Source: Bacillus sonorensis NBRC 101234 = KCTC 13918 (GTDB lineage Bacteria; Bacillota; Bacilli; Bacillales; Bacillaceae). From it: a stretch of DNA of 64,000 bases. Of this stretch, positions 1 through 9,172 are shown in pieces. The stretch's first letter is position 1, and each line of letters starts with the position of its first letter. The notes beneath the pieces are model-generated. The model was not told the origin of the DNA. It saw only the letters and a program-made list of their open reading frames with translations, and did no database searches. The position numbers and the translations under genes were made by a program. The stretch is from positions 372,001-436,000 of the forward strand of contig NZ_BCVZ01000002.1 of NCBI RefSeq assembly GCF_001592005.1. The letters run 5' to 3'.

Positions 1-1530
1 TACTGTCAAATAGGCAAATCCCCCGCTTTTCCATGCCTTTATGCTGATTCGGCAAGGGTCAAGGACAGGCTCAAGACAATATGTAATCGCATTTTCAGCC
101 AAAGGCTGAAGAATCATTTTCGGGACGGGGCACATTTTGACAATAGGATCGATTTCCACTTCATACACCAGCCTTTCCGCAAAGCGGAACTGCTGAATCG
201 TGAAGTAGTGAAGGACAATGTCAGCCTCTTCCTCGATTGTTAAGACATCTGATTTCATATTGACGGCATTTCGCAGCAAAAAGCCGAGAGATTCTGTCAT
301 TTTGGAAATTTGCGGCTGCCTGTTCATCTTGGCCAGCCAGTTGATCGACTCCAATGTGTTGTATAAAAAGTGGGGATTGATTTGCGCCTGAAGAGCCTTA
401 AACTCCGTCTCTTTAATCATGAGCTGCTTCTCATAATTTTCCGCTATCAATTGGTTGATCCGTTCAACCATTGTAATGAAAGCGCGGTTCAATACGCTGA
501 CTTCGTCCTGGCGCTCAGGAGGCGCCTTAGGGAGCGGCTCTGTTTTAAAATCTCCGTTTTGCACGTTTTTCATGGCGGCGACCAGCTTTTCAATCGGGCT
601 TGTCATGCCTCTTGCCATTTTTCTTCCAAAAAGGACAGCTGTGAAAAAGAAGAGTATAAAAAGGGAGATGAATATGGACTTCATCGCAGTTATTTTCGAA
701 AACATCGCGTCAAAGGGAATCAGGCTCCAATATGTCCAATTCTCATATGATGATTTGACATATGAAACAAAAAACCGCCGGCCGTTTTTGTTCACGATGT
801 CATATCCGTTTTGATCAGCGGAGGATAATCGGAGAGCGTCCATTTTTTTCAAAGGGCTTTCTGAAAAAAATAGTTTCGTTCCATCCGACATGGCAATCTT
901 GCCTGCGCCTTCCCCCCAGTCCTGCGGGAGATCGCCGACAATGCTTTTTAAATCGGCCACGATCAGGACGATTCCTAAATGATCAAAATTCAAATGATGA
1001 TATGAGCGGATTTGCCTGGCTGATAAAAGCTCGCCGTTTACACCGGGCATTGTCACCCACGCATTCCCCCCTTTCCGTTCCGCCGCTTTTTCAATCAGCC
1101 TGTCGATCTGCCTTTTAAGCGCCTCTGTTAAGCTTGCCCCTGCTGAATATTCCGTTTGATAAGCGTCAAATAAATGAATGGATTTAATGTATCGTTTTGA
1201 TCCGGTGTATTCGGAAAGCTTGTCCCAAATGTCTCTCTTGATTTTGTACCGGTCGTATTTATTTTGGTCTTGCCCCGCTTTTAGGAGGTTGGTTTGGATG
1301 TTTTGATCTGTTGTGATTTGATAAGAAACATCTTCAATTTTTTTTAGTTCATCTTCAATGCTTTTTGATGACATCATCAGCACCTGTGACGATTTTCTGT
1401 AGATTTGCTGGTCATACACCCGAAAAGTGTATTGGACGCCGCTCAAAATCAAAATCAGCGAAACCGCCATAATGAATGAAATCAGAATAAACAATTGATC
1501 TTTAATTTTTAAATGCTGCAACCGGTTCAC
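1..1530 (-). CDS. yesM: YesM-type sensor histidine kinase (C-terminus beyond window)
   Basis: Partial membrane sensor kinase of the YesM/LytS-like class, which phosphorylates a YesN-type AraC response regulator, usually for plant-polysaccharide or sugar uptake genes. It begins at GTG 1530 behind AAGGTG, 12 bases after the yesL stop. A transmembrane segment lies near residues 11-30, followed by a long extracytoplasmic sensor region and a HAMP-like linker. The histidine-kinase motif ALQAQINPHFLYNTLESINW (phospho-acceptor His in NPHFLYN) is clear, and the start of the ATPase N-box (LQPLAENAI) is reached just before the edge. Family known; the ligand is not readable from the sequence. Confidence 0.88.
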   Translation of the reverse strand, partial: MNRLQHLKIKDQLFILISFIMAVSLILILSGVQYTFRVYDQQIYRKSSQVLMMSSKSIEDELKKIEDVSYQITTDQNIQTNLLKAGQDQNKYDRYKIKRDIWDKLSEYTGSKRYIKSIHLFDAYQTEYSAGASLTEALKRQIDRLIEKAAERKGGNAWVTMPGVNGELLSARQIRSYHHLNFDHLGIVLIVADLKSIVGDLPQDWGEGAGKIAMSDGTKLFFSESPLKKMDALRLSSADQNGYDIVNKNGRRFFVSYVKSSYENWTYWSLIPFDAMFSKITAMKSIFISLFILFFFTAVLFGRKMARGMTSPIEKLVAAMKNVQNGDFKTEPLPKAPPERQDEVSVLNRAFITMVERINQLIAENYEKQLMIKETEFKALQAQINPHFLYNTLESINWLAKMNRQPQISKMTESLGFLLRNAVNMKSDVLTIEEEADIVLHYFTIQQFRFAERLVYEVEIDPIVKMCPVPKMILQPLAENAITYCLEPVLDPCRISIKAWKSGGFAYLTV

Positions 1531-1542
1531 GGACAAACACCT

Positions 1543-2187
1543 TCATTTCAAGCGCATGAAGGAAGCCTGTTTTTTCTCATGGCGGCTGTCAACTGCACGG
1601 AAAGCGCGAATCGCCAGTTTGTTCAGAACAAGACTCAGGGCGCTCCCGCTGAAAAACAAAAGAAATGCGACGTGGAATAAAGCGAGCAGGACGAAACCAA
1701 AAGCGCTGATCATCATCAACAAAGAAGTGAGCGGGCGGGAAAAGCCGATGATAAAGCTGTATTTCAGCACCTCGATCTGTTTCACATCATAGTGGGCATC
1801 GATCGGAAAAACGTATAAGAGGATGATGGCATATATCATAAAAAGGCTGATGAATAAGCTTAATACGGCGGGCTGGTCGCGAAAATAGACGGCGGCGATT
1901 GAAAAATCGACATACAGCAAAAGGGCGATGAGCGATAACACCAGTCCGAGAATAACTGATCTTCCCCACTGTTTTTTAAATTCGCTAAAAAACGTCTGAA
2001 AAACAGGGATATCCGTCTTTCCCATCGCCCATTGCCTTGTGACGGCAAACATGGCGCAAGTCGCCGGAGCCAATCCGAATATGACCAATCCAGCAGCAGA
2101 AAAACCGATCCACAGCAAATTCAGAAGCGCAAGCCTCATCACCCAGTCGCAAAACCGGTAAAATCCGTTCGACAATACGTGAATCAT
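1543..2187 (-). CDS. yesL: YesL-family (DUF624) membrane protein
   Basis: Integral membrane protein of 214 residues with about five hydrophobic segments and the DUF624 N-terminal pattern (CDWVMRLALLNLLW near residues 13-26, then a GLAPATCAMFAV stretch). Start ATG 2187 is preceded by AAGGGAG. YesL proteins are encoded directly upstream of YesM/YesN-type two-component systems, as here, where the kinase follows after 12 bases, so both are probably one transcript. The biochemical role is not known; an accessory role in sensing or in the neighbouring sugar transporter is inference. Confidence 0.85.
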   Translation of the reverse strand: MIHVLSNGFYRFCDWVMRLALLNLLWIGFSAAGLVIFGLAPATCAMFAVTRQWAMGKTDIPVFQTFFSEFKKQWGRSVILGLVLSLIALLLYVDFSIAAVYFRDQPAVLSLFISLFMIYAIILLYVFPIDAHYDVKQIEVLKYSFIIGFSRPLTSLLMMISAFGFVLLALFHVAFLLFFSGSALSLVLNKLAIRAFRAVDSRHEKKQASFMRLK

Positions 2188-2300
2188 GACACCACTCCCT
2201 TACCTCATCTCAAACCCAACGGAAACGCTTACATTTTGCAGAACAAAGTCTGATTTTGTATATTTCGATTCCCGTCAAATAATTCCTGCTTTCTTGAGGC

Positions 2301-2326
2301 TGAAAAATGGGAGCCAAACGGCTCCC
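2301..2326 (-). terminator. Rho-independent terminator of the sulfate ABC operon
   Basis: Perfect 7-bp stem GGGAGCC/GGCTCCC with an AAAC loop at 2309-2326, followed on the minus strand by an ATTTTTC tract. It lies 10 bases beyond the cysA stop. Confidence 0.85.
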
Positions 2327-2336
2327 AACAGGGGTT

Positions 2337-3404
2337 TTACGAAGAGCAGAAGACTTTCAGCTGTTTTGGCCGTACATATAAATCGTCCCCTACTGTAATT
2401 TGAAGCTTGAGAAAATACTCTTTTGTCAATTCAATTTCGATGATGTCCCCGGTGTCCGTTCGTTTCAGCTCAAGCTGAACCGTCGAGCCGATCGCCCGGA
2501 TGTGTTCCGCCTGGCAATGAATTCCGCTTTCATCGTTCGGTGTTTTTTCAACGATAAAATGATGAGGTCTTGCAAACCCGACTCCGCTGGCAGCTGTCTT
2601 GATCGTCTTCACATCCCCGGGCACTTCAAACTTGAAATTCCCATCATAAATATAACCGCTGTCAAGCCGGCCTTTAAATTGATTGACTGTCCCAAGAAAA
2701 TCGTACACGAACGGATTTTCAGGCATTTCATAAACAGCTTCAGGTGTGCCGACCTGCTCGATCCTTCCGTCGTTCATAATCACGACGCGGTCTGAAATGT
2801 CAAGCGCTTCCTCCTGGTCATGGGTGACAAAGACGCTTGTAATATGAAATTCGTCATGCACTTTTCGAAGCCAGCGCCTCAATTCTTTCCTTACTTTTGC
2901 ATCCAATGCGCCGAACGGTTCATCCAACAGCAGCACTTGGGGATTGACAGCAAGGGCGCGGGCGAGTGCAACCCTTTGCCTCTGTCCGCCGGAAAGCTGT
3001 GAAGGATATCTTTCGCCAAACTCTTTGAGTCTGACAATGTTCAGCAGTTCATCAACTTTTTGCTTGATTTCCTTTTTTGAAAGTCTTTCTTTGCGGGGGC
3101 GGACTTTCAAACCGTAGGCCACATTTTCAAAAACGGTCATATTGCGAAAAAGGGCGTAATGCTGAAAAACAAATCCGACATTGCGGTTTTTCACATGTAC
3201 ATTTGTTTGATCAGCCCCCTCAAACAAAATGCTTCCCTGATCAGCCTGTTCGAGCCCGGCAATGATCCTGAGCAAGGTTGTTTTCCCGGACCCCGACGGC
3301 CCCAGCAGGGAAATCAGCTCTCCTTTTTTGATTTCAAGATTGATATCTTTCAACACATGAAATTCACCATACGACTTGGAAACATGTTTGATTGAGATTC
3401 CCAT
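2337..3404 (-). CDS. cysA: Sulfate/thiosulfate ABC transporter ATP-binding protein CysA
   Basis: ATPase subunit of 355 residues energising sulfate uptake at the cytoplasmic membrane. Walker A GPSGSGKT is at residues 35-42, then the Q-loop (FVFQHYALF), signature LSGGQRQR near 137, Walker [13 protein letters not shown] and the H-loop [10 protein letters not shown]. About 110 C-terminal residues form a TOBE-like regulatory region typical of CysA. ATG 3404 follows AAAGGAGC and sits 4 bases after the cysW stop, so it is translationally close to the permeases. Last gene of sbp-cysT-cysW-cysA. The sulfate assignment rests on the whole cluster, because CysA-type ATPases alone resemble molybdate and spermidine ATPases. 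Confidence 0.93.
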   Translation of the reverse strand: MGISIKHVSKSYGEFHVLKDINLEIKKGELISLLGPSGSGKTTLLRIIAGLEQADQGSILFEGADQTNVHVKNRNVGFVFQHYALFRNMTVFENVAYGLKVRPRKERLSKKEIKQKVDELLNIVRLKEFGERYPSQLSGGQRQRVALARALAVNPQVLLLDEPFGALDAKVRKELRRWLRKVHDEFHITSVFVTHDQEEALDISDRVVIMNDGRIEQVGTPEAVYEMPENPFVYDFLGTVNQFKGRLDSGYIYDGNFKFEVPGDVKTIKTAASGVGFARPHHFIVEKTPNDESGIHCQAEHIRAIGSTVQLELKRTDTGDIIEIELTKEYFLKLQITVGDDLYVRPKQLKVFCSS

Positions 3405-3408
3405 ATTA

Positions 3409-4260
3409 CTAAGCTCCTTTTCCTGCCGTTTTTGTCTTTTTCTCGAGAATATTTTTCAGCACCAATGTAATTAATGCCAAAATAGACATTAATGAAGCGA
3501 CGGCAAATGCGGCTGAAAATTGGTATTCGTTATATAAAATTTCGATGTGGAGCGGCATGGTATTCGTCTCGCCTCTAATATGGCCGGATACAACAGATAC
3601 GGCGCCGAATTCGCCGATCGCCCTCGCTCCGCATAAGATCACGCCGTACAGCAGGGCCCATTTGATGTTCGGCAGTGTAATGTACCAAAATGTTTTCCAG
3701 CCCCCTGCTCCGAGGGTCAGCGATGCCTCTTCTTCAGACGATCCCTGGCTCTGCATAAAAGGAATCAGCTCGCGCGCGACAAACGGGAGCGTCACAAACA
3801 ATGTTGCCAGCACAATTCCCGGCAGAGAGTAGACAATCTTTACGCCATGGTCCAACAGCCATGGACCGAACACTCCTGTCGTTCCAAAGAGAAGAACGAA
3901 TACAAGTCCGGCAATCACGGGCGATACCGCGAAAGGCAAATCGAGCAATGTGACAAGAACGTTTTTCCCTTTAAAGTCATATTTCGTCACCAGCCAGGCG
4001 GCCGCTATGCCGAAGACGGCCGAGAGCGGCACGGTTATCGCCAGCACAATGAGCGTCAGCCTGATGGCCGACAGAGCGCCCGGGTCTGTAATGGACGCCA
4101 GATAAACATCCGCTCCCTTTTCAAAAGCCTTAATAAAAATGGCGGCAAGAGGCAGCAGCAAAAAGATCGATAGAAATAGATAGACGATGGCGACCAGCAC
4201 CGCCTTCGTGGTTTTCGTGCCAAATGATTGATGTGTTTGAATTTGCGTCTGGACGTTCAA
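3409..4260 (-). CDS. cysW: Sulfate ABC transporter permease CysW
   Basis: Second permease subunit of the sulfate importer, 283 residues with six predicted membrane segments. The EAA-type loop reads [22 protein letters not shown], and the ending [18 protein letters not shown] is typical of CysW. I place the start at TTG 4260: AAGGAG lies 9 bases upstream inside the cysT end, and the protein then starts [14 protein letters not shown] before the first membrane helix. A longer in-frame reading begins at 4353 but lies entirely inside cysT. The start overlaps the SD/stop region of cysT, suggesting translational coupling. Confidence 0.92.
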   Translation of the reverse strand: MNVQTQIQTHQSFGTKTTKAVLVAIVYLFLSIFLLLPLAAIFIKAFEKGADVYLASITDPGALSAIRLTLIVLAITVPLSAVFGIAAAWLVTKYDFKGKNVLVTLLDLPFAVSPVIAGLVFVLLFGTTGVFGPWLLDHGVKIVYSLPGIVLATLFVTLPFVARELIPFMQSQGSSEEEASLTLGAGGWKTFWYITLPNIKWALLYGVILCGARAIGEFGAVSVVSGHIRGETNTMPLHIEILYNEYQFSAAFAVASLMSILALITLVLKNILEKKTKTAGKGA

Positions 4261-4265
4261 TTTTG

Positions 4266-5105
4266 TCAGCTCCTTACCCACCGATTTGATATGCGCCACT
4301 GAAAGAGATTGATCACCAGCAGCAGTAAGAATGAAATGACAAGCATGACGCAAGCCACAGCCGTTGCCCCGCTGTAATCATACTGTTCAAGCTTCGTCAT
4401 GATTATCAGCGGCGTAATTTCCGTTTTGTACGGTATATTGCCGGCGATAAAGACGACTGAGCCGTATTCGCCGAGGGAGCGGGCAAATGCCAGCGAAAAC
4501 CCTGTAATCAGAGAAGGAAGCAGCTGGGGAAAAATCACTTTCCTGAAGGTTTGGCGAGGAACCGCCCCGAGAATGGCTGATGCTTCCTCTACTTCTTTCT
4601 CAATATTTTCAATCACCGGCTGCACAGTTCTCACGATAAAAGGAAGACCGATAAACACTAAGGCGATGATGATTCCGAGCGGTGTAAACGCAACTTTGAC
4701 ATGCAAAAATTGCCCGATCCACCCATTTGGCGAGTAAAGTGACGTAAGCGCGATACCTGCGACTGCGGTCGGCAGTGCAAACGGAAGATCGACAAGCCCG
4801 TCTAGCAGTTTTTTTCCGGGAAACGTATAACGGGTCATGACCCAAGCGATTAAAAGGCCGAACACGGCGTTGACAATGGCGGCCGCCAGAGCCGTCAACA
4901 CCGTCAGCCTGATGGAAGCCGCCACTCTTGGTTCGGCAACCGCCTGCCAAAAATCGTGAAATCCCATCGAGGCCGTTTTCATAAACACCATTGTTAAAGG
5001 AATGAGGACAATCATGCCGAGATATGCCATCGTGATTCCGAAACTGATGCCGAATCCGGGAAATATGTTTTTTCTTTTTGTATACCGCGCACCTGCTGTT
5101 TTGAT
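4266..5105 (-). CDS. cysT: Sulfate ABC transporter permease CysT, apparent ATC start
   Basis: First permease subunit, partner of CysW, with the EAA-loop EVEEASAILGAVPRQTFRKV. The first in-frame ATG (5030) would remove the conserved N-terminal PGFGISFGIT segment and part of helix 1. The open frame extends back to a TAA at 5111, and the only codon correctly placed behind a full GGAGG Shine-Dalgarno (8-base spacing) is ATC at 5105, giving 279 residues, a normal CysT length. No ATG, GTG or TTG exists between that stop and 5030. Either a rare ATC initiation or a recent ATG-to-ATC change. Lies between sbp and cysW on one transcript. Confidence 0.85.
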   Translation of the reverse strand: MKTAGARYTKRKNIFPGFGISFGITMAYLGMIVLIPLTMVFMKTASMGFHDFWQAVAEPRVAASIRLTVLTALAAAIVNAVFGLLIAWVMTRYTFPGKKLLDGLVDLPFALPTAVAGIALTSLYSPNGWIGQFLHVKVAFTPLGIIIALVFIGLPFIVRTVQPVIENIEKEVEEASAILGAVPRQTFRKVIFPQLLPSLITGFSLAFARSLGEYGSVVFIAGNIPYKTEITPLIIMTKLEQYDYSGATAVACVMLVISFLLLLVINLFQWRISNRWVRS

Positions 5106-5126
5106 TTTTTACACCTCCAGCTCTTT

Positions 5127-6152
5127 TTATTTTCTGTACAATTGATCAAATATTCCGCCGTCGTTGAAATGCTTTTCTTGAGCCTTTTTCCAGCCGCCGA
5201 AGGCATCATTTACATTGGCCATCTCAACGCGCGGAAACTGTTTTTGAAATTTTTGAAGCACTTTTTGATCCCTCGGCCGGTAGTAATGCTTGGCGGCAAT
5301 CTCTTGGCCTTTTTCGGAATATAAATATTCGAGGTATGCTTTTGCAGCCTTTTCCGTCCCTTTCCGCTCGGCGACTTTATCAACAACCGCGACAGGCGGT
5401 TCAGCCAAAATGCTGATCGATGGGTAGACGATCTCAAATTTATCTTTCCCAAGCTCATTCAACGTGAGATATGCTTCATTCTCCCAGGCAATCAGCACAT
5501 CGCCCAGCCCTCGTTCGACAAATGTCGTCGTCGCTCCGCGGGCCCCGGAATCCAGCACTTCCACATGGCCGTATAAATCTTTCATATAGGACTCTATTTG
5601 TTTCTGGTTTCCTTTATAGGCCTTATCAGCATATGCCCAGGCAGCCAGGTAGTTCCACCTTGCGCCCCCCGATGTTTTTGGATTCGGAGTGATGACTGAC
5701 ACACCATCCTTGACCAAATCGTCCCAGTCCTTAATCTGTTTGGGATTGCCTTTTTTCACAAGAAAAACAATCGTTGATGTATAAGGGGTTGAGTTGTCAG
5801 GCAGCTCTTCTTGCCAATTTTTAGACAAAAGGCCTTGCGCTGCGATGCTGTCGATATCATAAGCCAGCGCCAGAGTCGCCACGTCCGCTTCAAGTCCGTC
5901 GATGATGGATCTCCCCTGTTTGCCCGATCCTCCATGTGACTGCTTAATCGTCACGTTTTGGCCGCTCTTTTGTTTCCAATACGTTTGAAAGGCCTGATTA
6001 TATTCCTGATAAAGCTCCCTTGTCGGATCATAGGAAACATTCAAAAGCTCGATGGAATCTGAATCGGAAGACTGGGTGTTTCCGCTTGAGCAGCCCGCTC
6101 CAACCAGTGTAAAAACGAGTAATAGCATCGAAATATTTCTGAACCATTTCAT
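5127..6152 (-). CDS. sbp: Sulfate-binding lipoprotein of the ABC importer
   Basis: Periplasmic-type sulfate-binding protein anchored to the outer face of the membrane, 341 residues. The signal peptide ends in a lipobox (LVGAGC, Cys near residue 20). The Sbp/CysP fold is recognised by [24 protein letters not shown], and [13 protein letters not shown], with the sulfate-contacting SGGA. ATG 6152 follows GGAGGG with 8-base spacing; a TTG one codon upstream is less likely. First gene of the operon, preceded by a long leader containing a terminator-like hairpin. Probably induced on sulfur limitation (inference). Confidence 0.93.
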   Translation of the reverse strand: MKWFRNISMLLLVFTLVGAGCSSGNTQSSDSDSIELLNVSYDPTRELYQEYNQAFQTYWKQKSGQNVTIKQSHGGSGKQGRSIIDGLEADVATLALAYDIDSIAAQGLLSKNWQEELPDNSTPYTSTIVFLVKKGNPKQIKDWDDLVKDGVSVITPNPKTSGGARWNYLAAWAYADKAYKGNQKQIESYMKDLYGHVEVLDSGARGATTTFVERGLGDVLIAWENEAYLTLNELGKDKFEIVYPSISILAEPPVAVVDKVAERKGTEKAAKAYLEYLYSEKGQEIAAKHYYRPRDQKVLQKFQKQFPRVEMANVNDAFGGWKKAQEKHFNDGGIFDQLYRK

Positions 6153-6262
6153 CAAATAGCCCTCCTTTAAATGTTATTTTTATATGTTGATATAGGCGGT
6201 TTCGCTACTCTTCTTTTCTCTAAAATGGCGAAAAACGCGCCCGGCAAGCCCTTAATCGGTAC

Positions 6263-6302
6263 AAAAAAACCCTTGACATATGTGTGGTAGACATGTCAAG
6301 GG
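6263..6302 (-). terminator. Intrinsic terminator inside the sbp leader
   Basis: A 10-bp perfect stem CCCTTGACAT/ATGTCAAGGG (6270-6279 with 6293-6302) is followed on the minus strand by seven T (6263-6269). It lies about 110 bases upstream of sbp and downstream of a good promoter, so it is positioned to attenuate the sulfate operon or to end a short leader RNA. Confidence 0.75.
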
Positions 6303-6350
6303 CCTTCGGTTTTCCGATCAGCAGGCTTTTTTCAGCTCAAATTTATCTCA

Positions 6351-6379
6351 ATAATATTCAAAGTATTCCTACAAGTCAA
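6351..6379 (-). promoter_or_regulatory. SigA-type promoter of the sbp operon
   Basis: Minus-strand TTGACT (6374-6379), 17-base spacer and TATTAT (6351-6356). Transcription would start about 190 bases before sbp, giving the leader that holds the terminator hairpin. Confidence 0.65.
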
Positions 6380-6411
6380 CTATGTTTTAAAATATATTTT
6401 TCCGCATGCAA

Positions 6412-6445
6412 AAGGCTTGACTGGGGTTTCGCCCAATCAAGCCTT
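6412..6445 (-). terminator. ggt terminator
   Basis: Long hairpin AAGGCTTGA.../...TCAAGCCTT with one mismatch and a GAAA loop, 10 bases beyond the ggt stop, followed by a short TTTT run. Confidence 0.7.
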
Positions 6446-6454
6446 CTCAGCCTT

Positions 6455-8215
6455 CTATTTTTTTGCTTTTGCCGATTTTTTAATATTTACGCCGACCGCC
6501 GTCCCGTTTCTGCTGGAATCGGCGACACCCATAAATGATTTGTTTTCCCGGTCAATGAAAATGCTCTGCACATTGCCGATATCGACCGGACTCGTTCCAA
6601 ACTTATGGCCAAATTCATTGAGCCTCAGTCTCACATCTTCAGGCATTCCGGATTCATAACGGTAGGAAGAAATGCTGTTCGTGTAGATCCTGGGCTCCTC
6701 AATCGCGTCCTGAAGGCTCATGCCGTATTCAAAATAATTGAGGATCGTCTGGAAAACGGACGCGATGATCGTCGTTCCTCCAGGCGAGCCGACTGTCAGC
6801 ACAGGTTTGTCATCTTTAAAGACAATGGTCGGCGTCATGCTGGACAGCGGCCTTTTATTCGGCTGCACTTCATTGGCTCCGCCCGGCACCGCATCAAAAT
6901 CGGTCAGTTCATTGTTTAAAAACAATCCGTATTCAGGAACCATAATTCCGGTTCCGAAAAGCTGTTCAATCGTGGTCGTATATGAAACGACATTGCCCCA
7001 TTGATCTGTGACAGTAAAGTGCGTCGTTTCTCCGATCTTTTTATCATCAGGCTGCTGCACGATTTTATAGTTCTGCTCGCCTGTTTCATATTTCCACGGA
7101 TCGCCCTCTTTCACGTCGCGGTTTACCGAATCGAGGCTGATCAGCTTTTGCCGCTCCTTAATATAATCGTCATCCAGCAGACCCTGCAGCGGAACATTGA
7201 CAAACTCGGGATCTCCGGCATATGCCGCTCTATCCGCATAGGCCAGGTGCATCGTTTCCGCCAAGAGATGATATTTCTCAAATGACTTCGGATCATACTG
7301 GGAAACGTGAAAATCATCGATCAGCTTCAGCAGTTGCAGCATGAAAACCCCGCCTGAACTCGGAGGAGGCATGCTCGCAATATCATAGCCATGATATTCT
7401 CCCCAGATCGGCTTATCGGTTGTCACCTCATAGCGGGCCAGATCGTCCGCTGTCATGGACCCTCCGAAATCCTGCACGACATCCGCGACCGCCTTGCCGA
7501 TCTTTCCTTTATAAAAAGCCTTTGACCCTTCTTCTCTAATCAATTTAAACGTTTTCGCCAAATCTTTTTGAACGAGAATATCCCCCTCTTTCAGCGGTTT
7601 TCCGTCCGGAACAAAAATATCTTTCGCAGCCGTTTTGCTCAGCTTGTCCTGATGTTCCTCAATCGCATCAGCCAGCACCGAATCGATTGGAAACCCTTCC
7701 TCGGCAAGCTTGATCGAAGGAGTAATCAGGTCCTTCATTTTTTTTGTGCCCCATTTTTCATGCGCCGCTTCAAGTCCCTTCAGCGTCCCCGGGACACCGA
7801 CTGCATTTCCGTGTGTTGATCGCTTTGAAAAAGGAATCGCTTTGCCGTCCTCATCTAAAAACATATCCGGAGTTGCGCCTTGAGGTGCACGCTCACGGCT
7901 GTTGATGATCGAAGTCTCCTTCGTTTTTCCGTCGTAGACCATCATAAATCCGCCGCCCCCAAGTCCCGACATCATCGGCTCTGTGACATTCAGGGCAAAT
8001 TGAATCGCAATCGACGCATCAATCGCATTTCCGCCTTTTCTCAACACTTCCGCACCAATTTCAGATGCCAACGGATGGGCTGTAGCCACCATTCCGTCTT
8101 TTCCGACGGCAACCTTATCCCCATTGTCAGCCGGGCCCTCTGCTTTCGAAACTGGACTGAAAAAGCAACCAACCGCTAAACAAACAACAAAAACCATGAT
8201 AGCAAAACGTCTCAT
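6455..8215 (-). CDS. ggt: Gamma-glutamyltranspeptidase
   Basis: Secreted gamma-glutamyltransferase that cleaves or transfers the gamma-glutamyl group of glutathione and poly-gamma-glutamate. The 586-residue precursor has an N-terminal signal sequence (residues 1 to about 25). The autoprocessing site and nucleophile is the first Thr of ETTHFTV (Thr 397 in this count), giving large and small subunits. Substrate-binding residues are visible in NSRERAP, PPPSSGG and PLSSMTPT. I start at ATG 8215 behind AAAGGGAG; the frame is open upstream to 8383 but without a signal sequence there. Size and sequence match the well-studied B. licheniformis enzyme. Confidence 0.96.
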   Translation of the reverse strand: MRRFAIMVFVVCLAVGCFFSPVSKAEGPADNGDKVAVGKDGMVATAHPLASEIGAEVLRKGGNAIDASIAIQFALNVTEPMMSGLGGGGFMMVYDGKTKETSIINSRERAPQGATPDMFLDEDGKAIPFSKRSTHGNAVGVPGTLKGLEAAHEKWGTKKMKDLITPSIKLAEEGFPIDSVLADAIEEHQDKLSKTAAKDIFVPDGKPLKEGDILVQKDLAKTFKLIREEGSKAFYKGKIGKAVADVVQDFGGSMTADDLARYEVTTDKPIWGEYHGYDIASMPPPSSGGVFMLQLLKLIDDFHVSQYDPKSFEKYHLLAETMHLAYADRAAYAGDPEFVNVPLQGLLDDDYIKERQKLISLDSVNRDVKEGDPWKYETGEQNYKIVQQPDDKKIGETTHFTVTDQWGNVVSYTTTIEQLFGTGIMVPEYGLFLNNELTDFDAVPGGANEVQPNKRPLSSMTPTIVFKDDKPVLTVGSPGGTTIIASVFQTILNYFEYGMSLQDAIEEPRIYTNSISSYRYESGMPEDVRLRLNEFGHKFGTSPVDIGNVQSIFIDRENKSFMGVADSSRNGTAVGVNIKKSAKAKK

Positions 8216-8542
8216 CTGCTCACTCCCTTTCCAGTTTATTACTACTATAACAAGAAAATGGACAGAAGATAAAGAAAAATCCCAATATTCGATAATTTTA
8301 AACCAAAACTCCCGTTTTTTTAAAAAACAAACCGGCAATGATCCTTCAGGCATAATTGAAGGAAGGAAAAACAGACTATTCATAAGTAAATTTCGTTTTT
8401 CTTTTCGGCCATACTGTTTACAAAAACATCACAACGTCTGAAAATTAATTGTTTTTTTCGACTGTACCTGTTTTTTTTCGACAAAAAGTAATATAATATT
8501 TTGATGTGTGCATTGTCTCATTTAAACAATGGAGGGTTACAA
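8216..8542. other. Divergent intergenic region ggt / ykaA
   Basis: No gene. It is AT-rich with several T runs. A plus-strand TATAAT at 8492-8497 lies about 45 bases ahead of ykaA and is the best -10 candidate; its -35 is poor. The ggt promoter should lie in the left half but no convincing pair was identified. Confidence 0.5.
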
Positions 8543-9160
8543 ATGTTGAAAAGAAAAAAAGACAAGTTTTCTGTACTTTTGACGGAAATTGCAAAGAATT
8601 TAGACGAAACAGCCGAGTATTTTGTTAACTATAAAGTGACGAATCAAACGACCCTTAAAGAATTTGCAGATACCTTAAAAGAGTATGAGACAAAAGGAGA
8701 TAACTATGTACATACGATGATTAAGGAACTGAACAAGGCTTTTATCACACCGATTGAGCGCGAAGACATCCTTCAGCTGACAAACAGCCTTGACGATGTG
8801 CTCGACGGAATCGAACACTTTTCAGCCATGATGGAAATTTTCTCGATTACGTCATCAGACGAACACATTGACAAATTCAGCGGCTATATCAGAGAATGTG
8901 CGAAAGAAATTTTGATTACAATCGAATTGATGGCTGACAACCGCCTGAAGGAAATTCAGCCTCATGCCATCAAAATTAAAGAATACGAACATAACTGCGA
9001 CAATCTTCACCGCAAATCATTAAAAAACCTATTTGGTACGGAAACAGATCCAATTAAAGTCATTCAATACCGGGAAATTTATGAAACGCTTGAAGAAATC
9101 GCGGACTCATGCCAAAGTGTAGCAAACAATTTAGAAACCATCATAATGAAAAATGCGTAA
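8543..9160 (+). CDS. ykaA: DUF47 phosphate-transport accessory protein YkaA
   Basis: Cytoplasmic all-helical protein of 205 residues in the PhoU-like DUF47 (Pit accessory) family: LTEIAKNLDETAEYF near the start, the conserved ITPIEREDI segment, and ETLEEIADSCQSVANNLETI at the end. Members are encoded directly upstream of Pit transporters and are thought to modulate them. Start ATG 8543 is chosen because GGAGGG precedes it by 6 bases; an upstream ATG at 8501 lacks a ribosome site. pit follows 12 bases later, so the two are probably cotranscribed. Confidence 0.93.
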   Translation: MLKRKKDKFSVLLTEIAKNLDETAEYFVNYKVTNQTTLKEFADTLKEYETKGDNYVHTMIKELNKAFITPIEREDILQLTNSLDDVLDGIEHFSAMMEIFSITSSDEHIDKFSGYIRECAKEILITIELMADNRLKEIQPHAIKIKEYEHNCDNLHRKSLKNLFGTETDPIKVIQYREIYETLEEIADSCQSVANNLETIIMKNA

Positions 9161-9172
9161 CGAGGGATTATA

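Noticed and set aside
370..1118. Plus-strand open frames of 118-126 codons
   Set aside because: They are antisense shadows of the yesM kinase, with no ribosome sites and no family resemblance.
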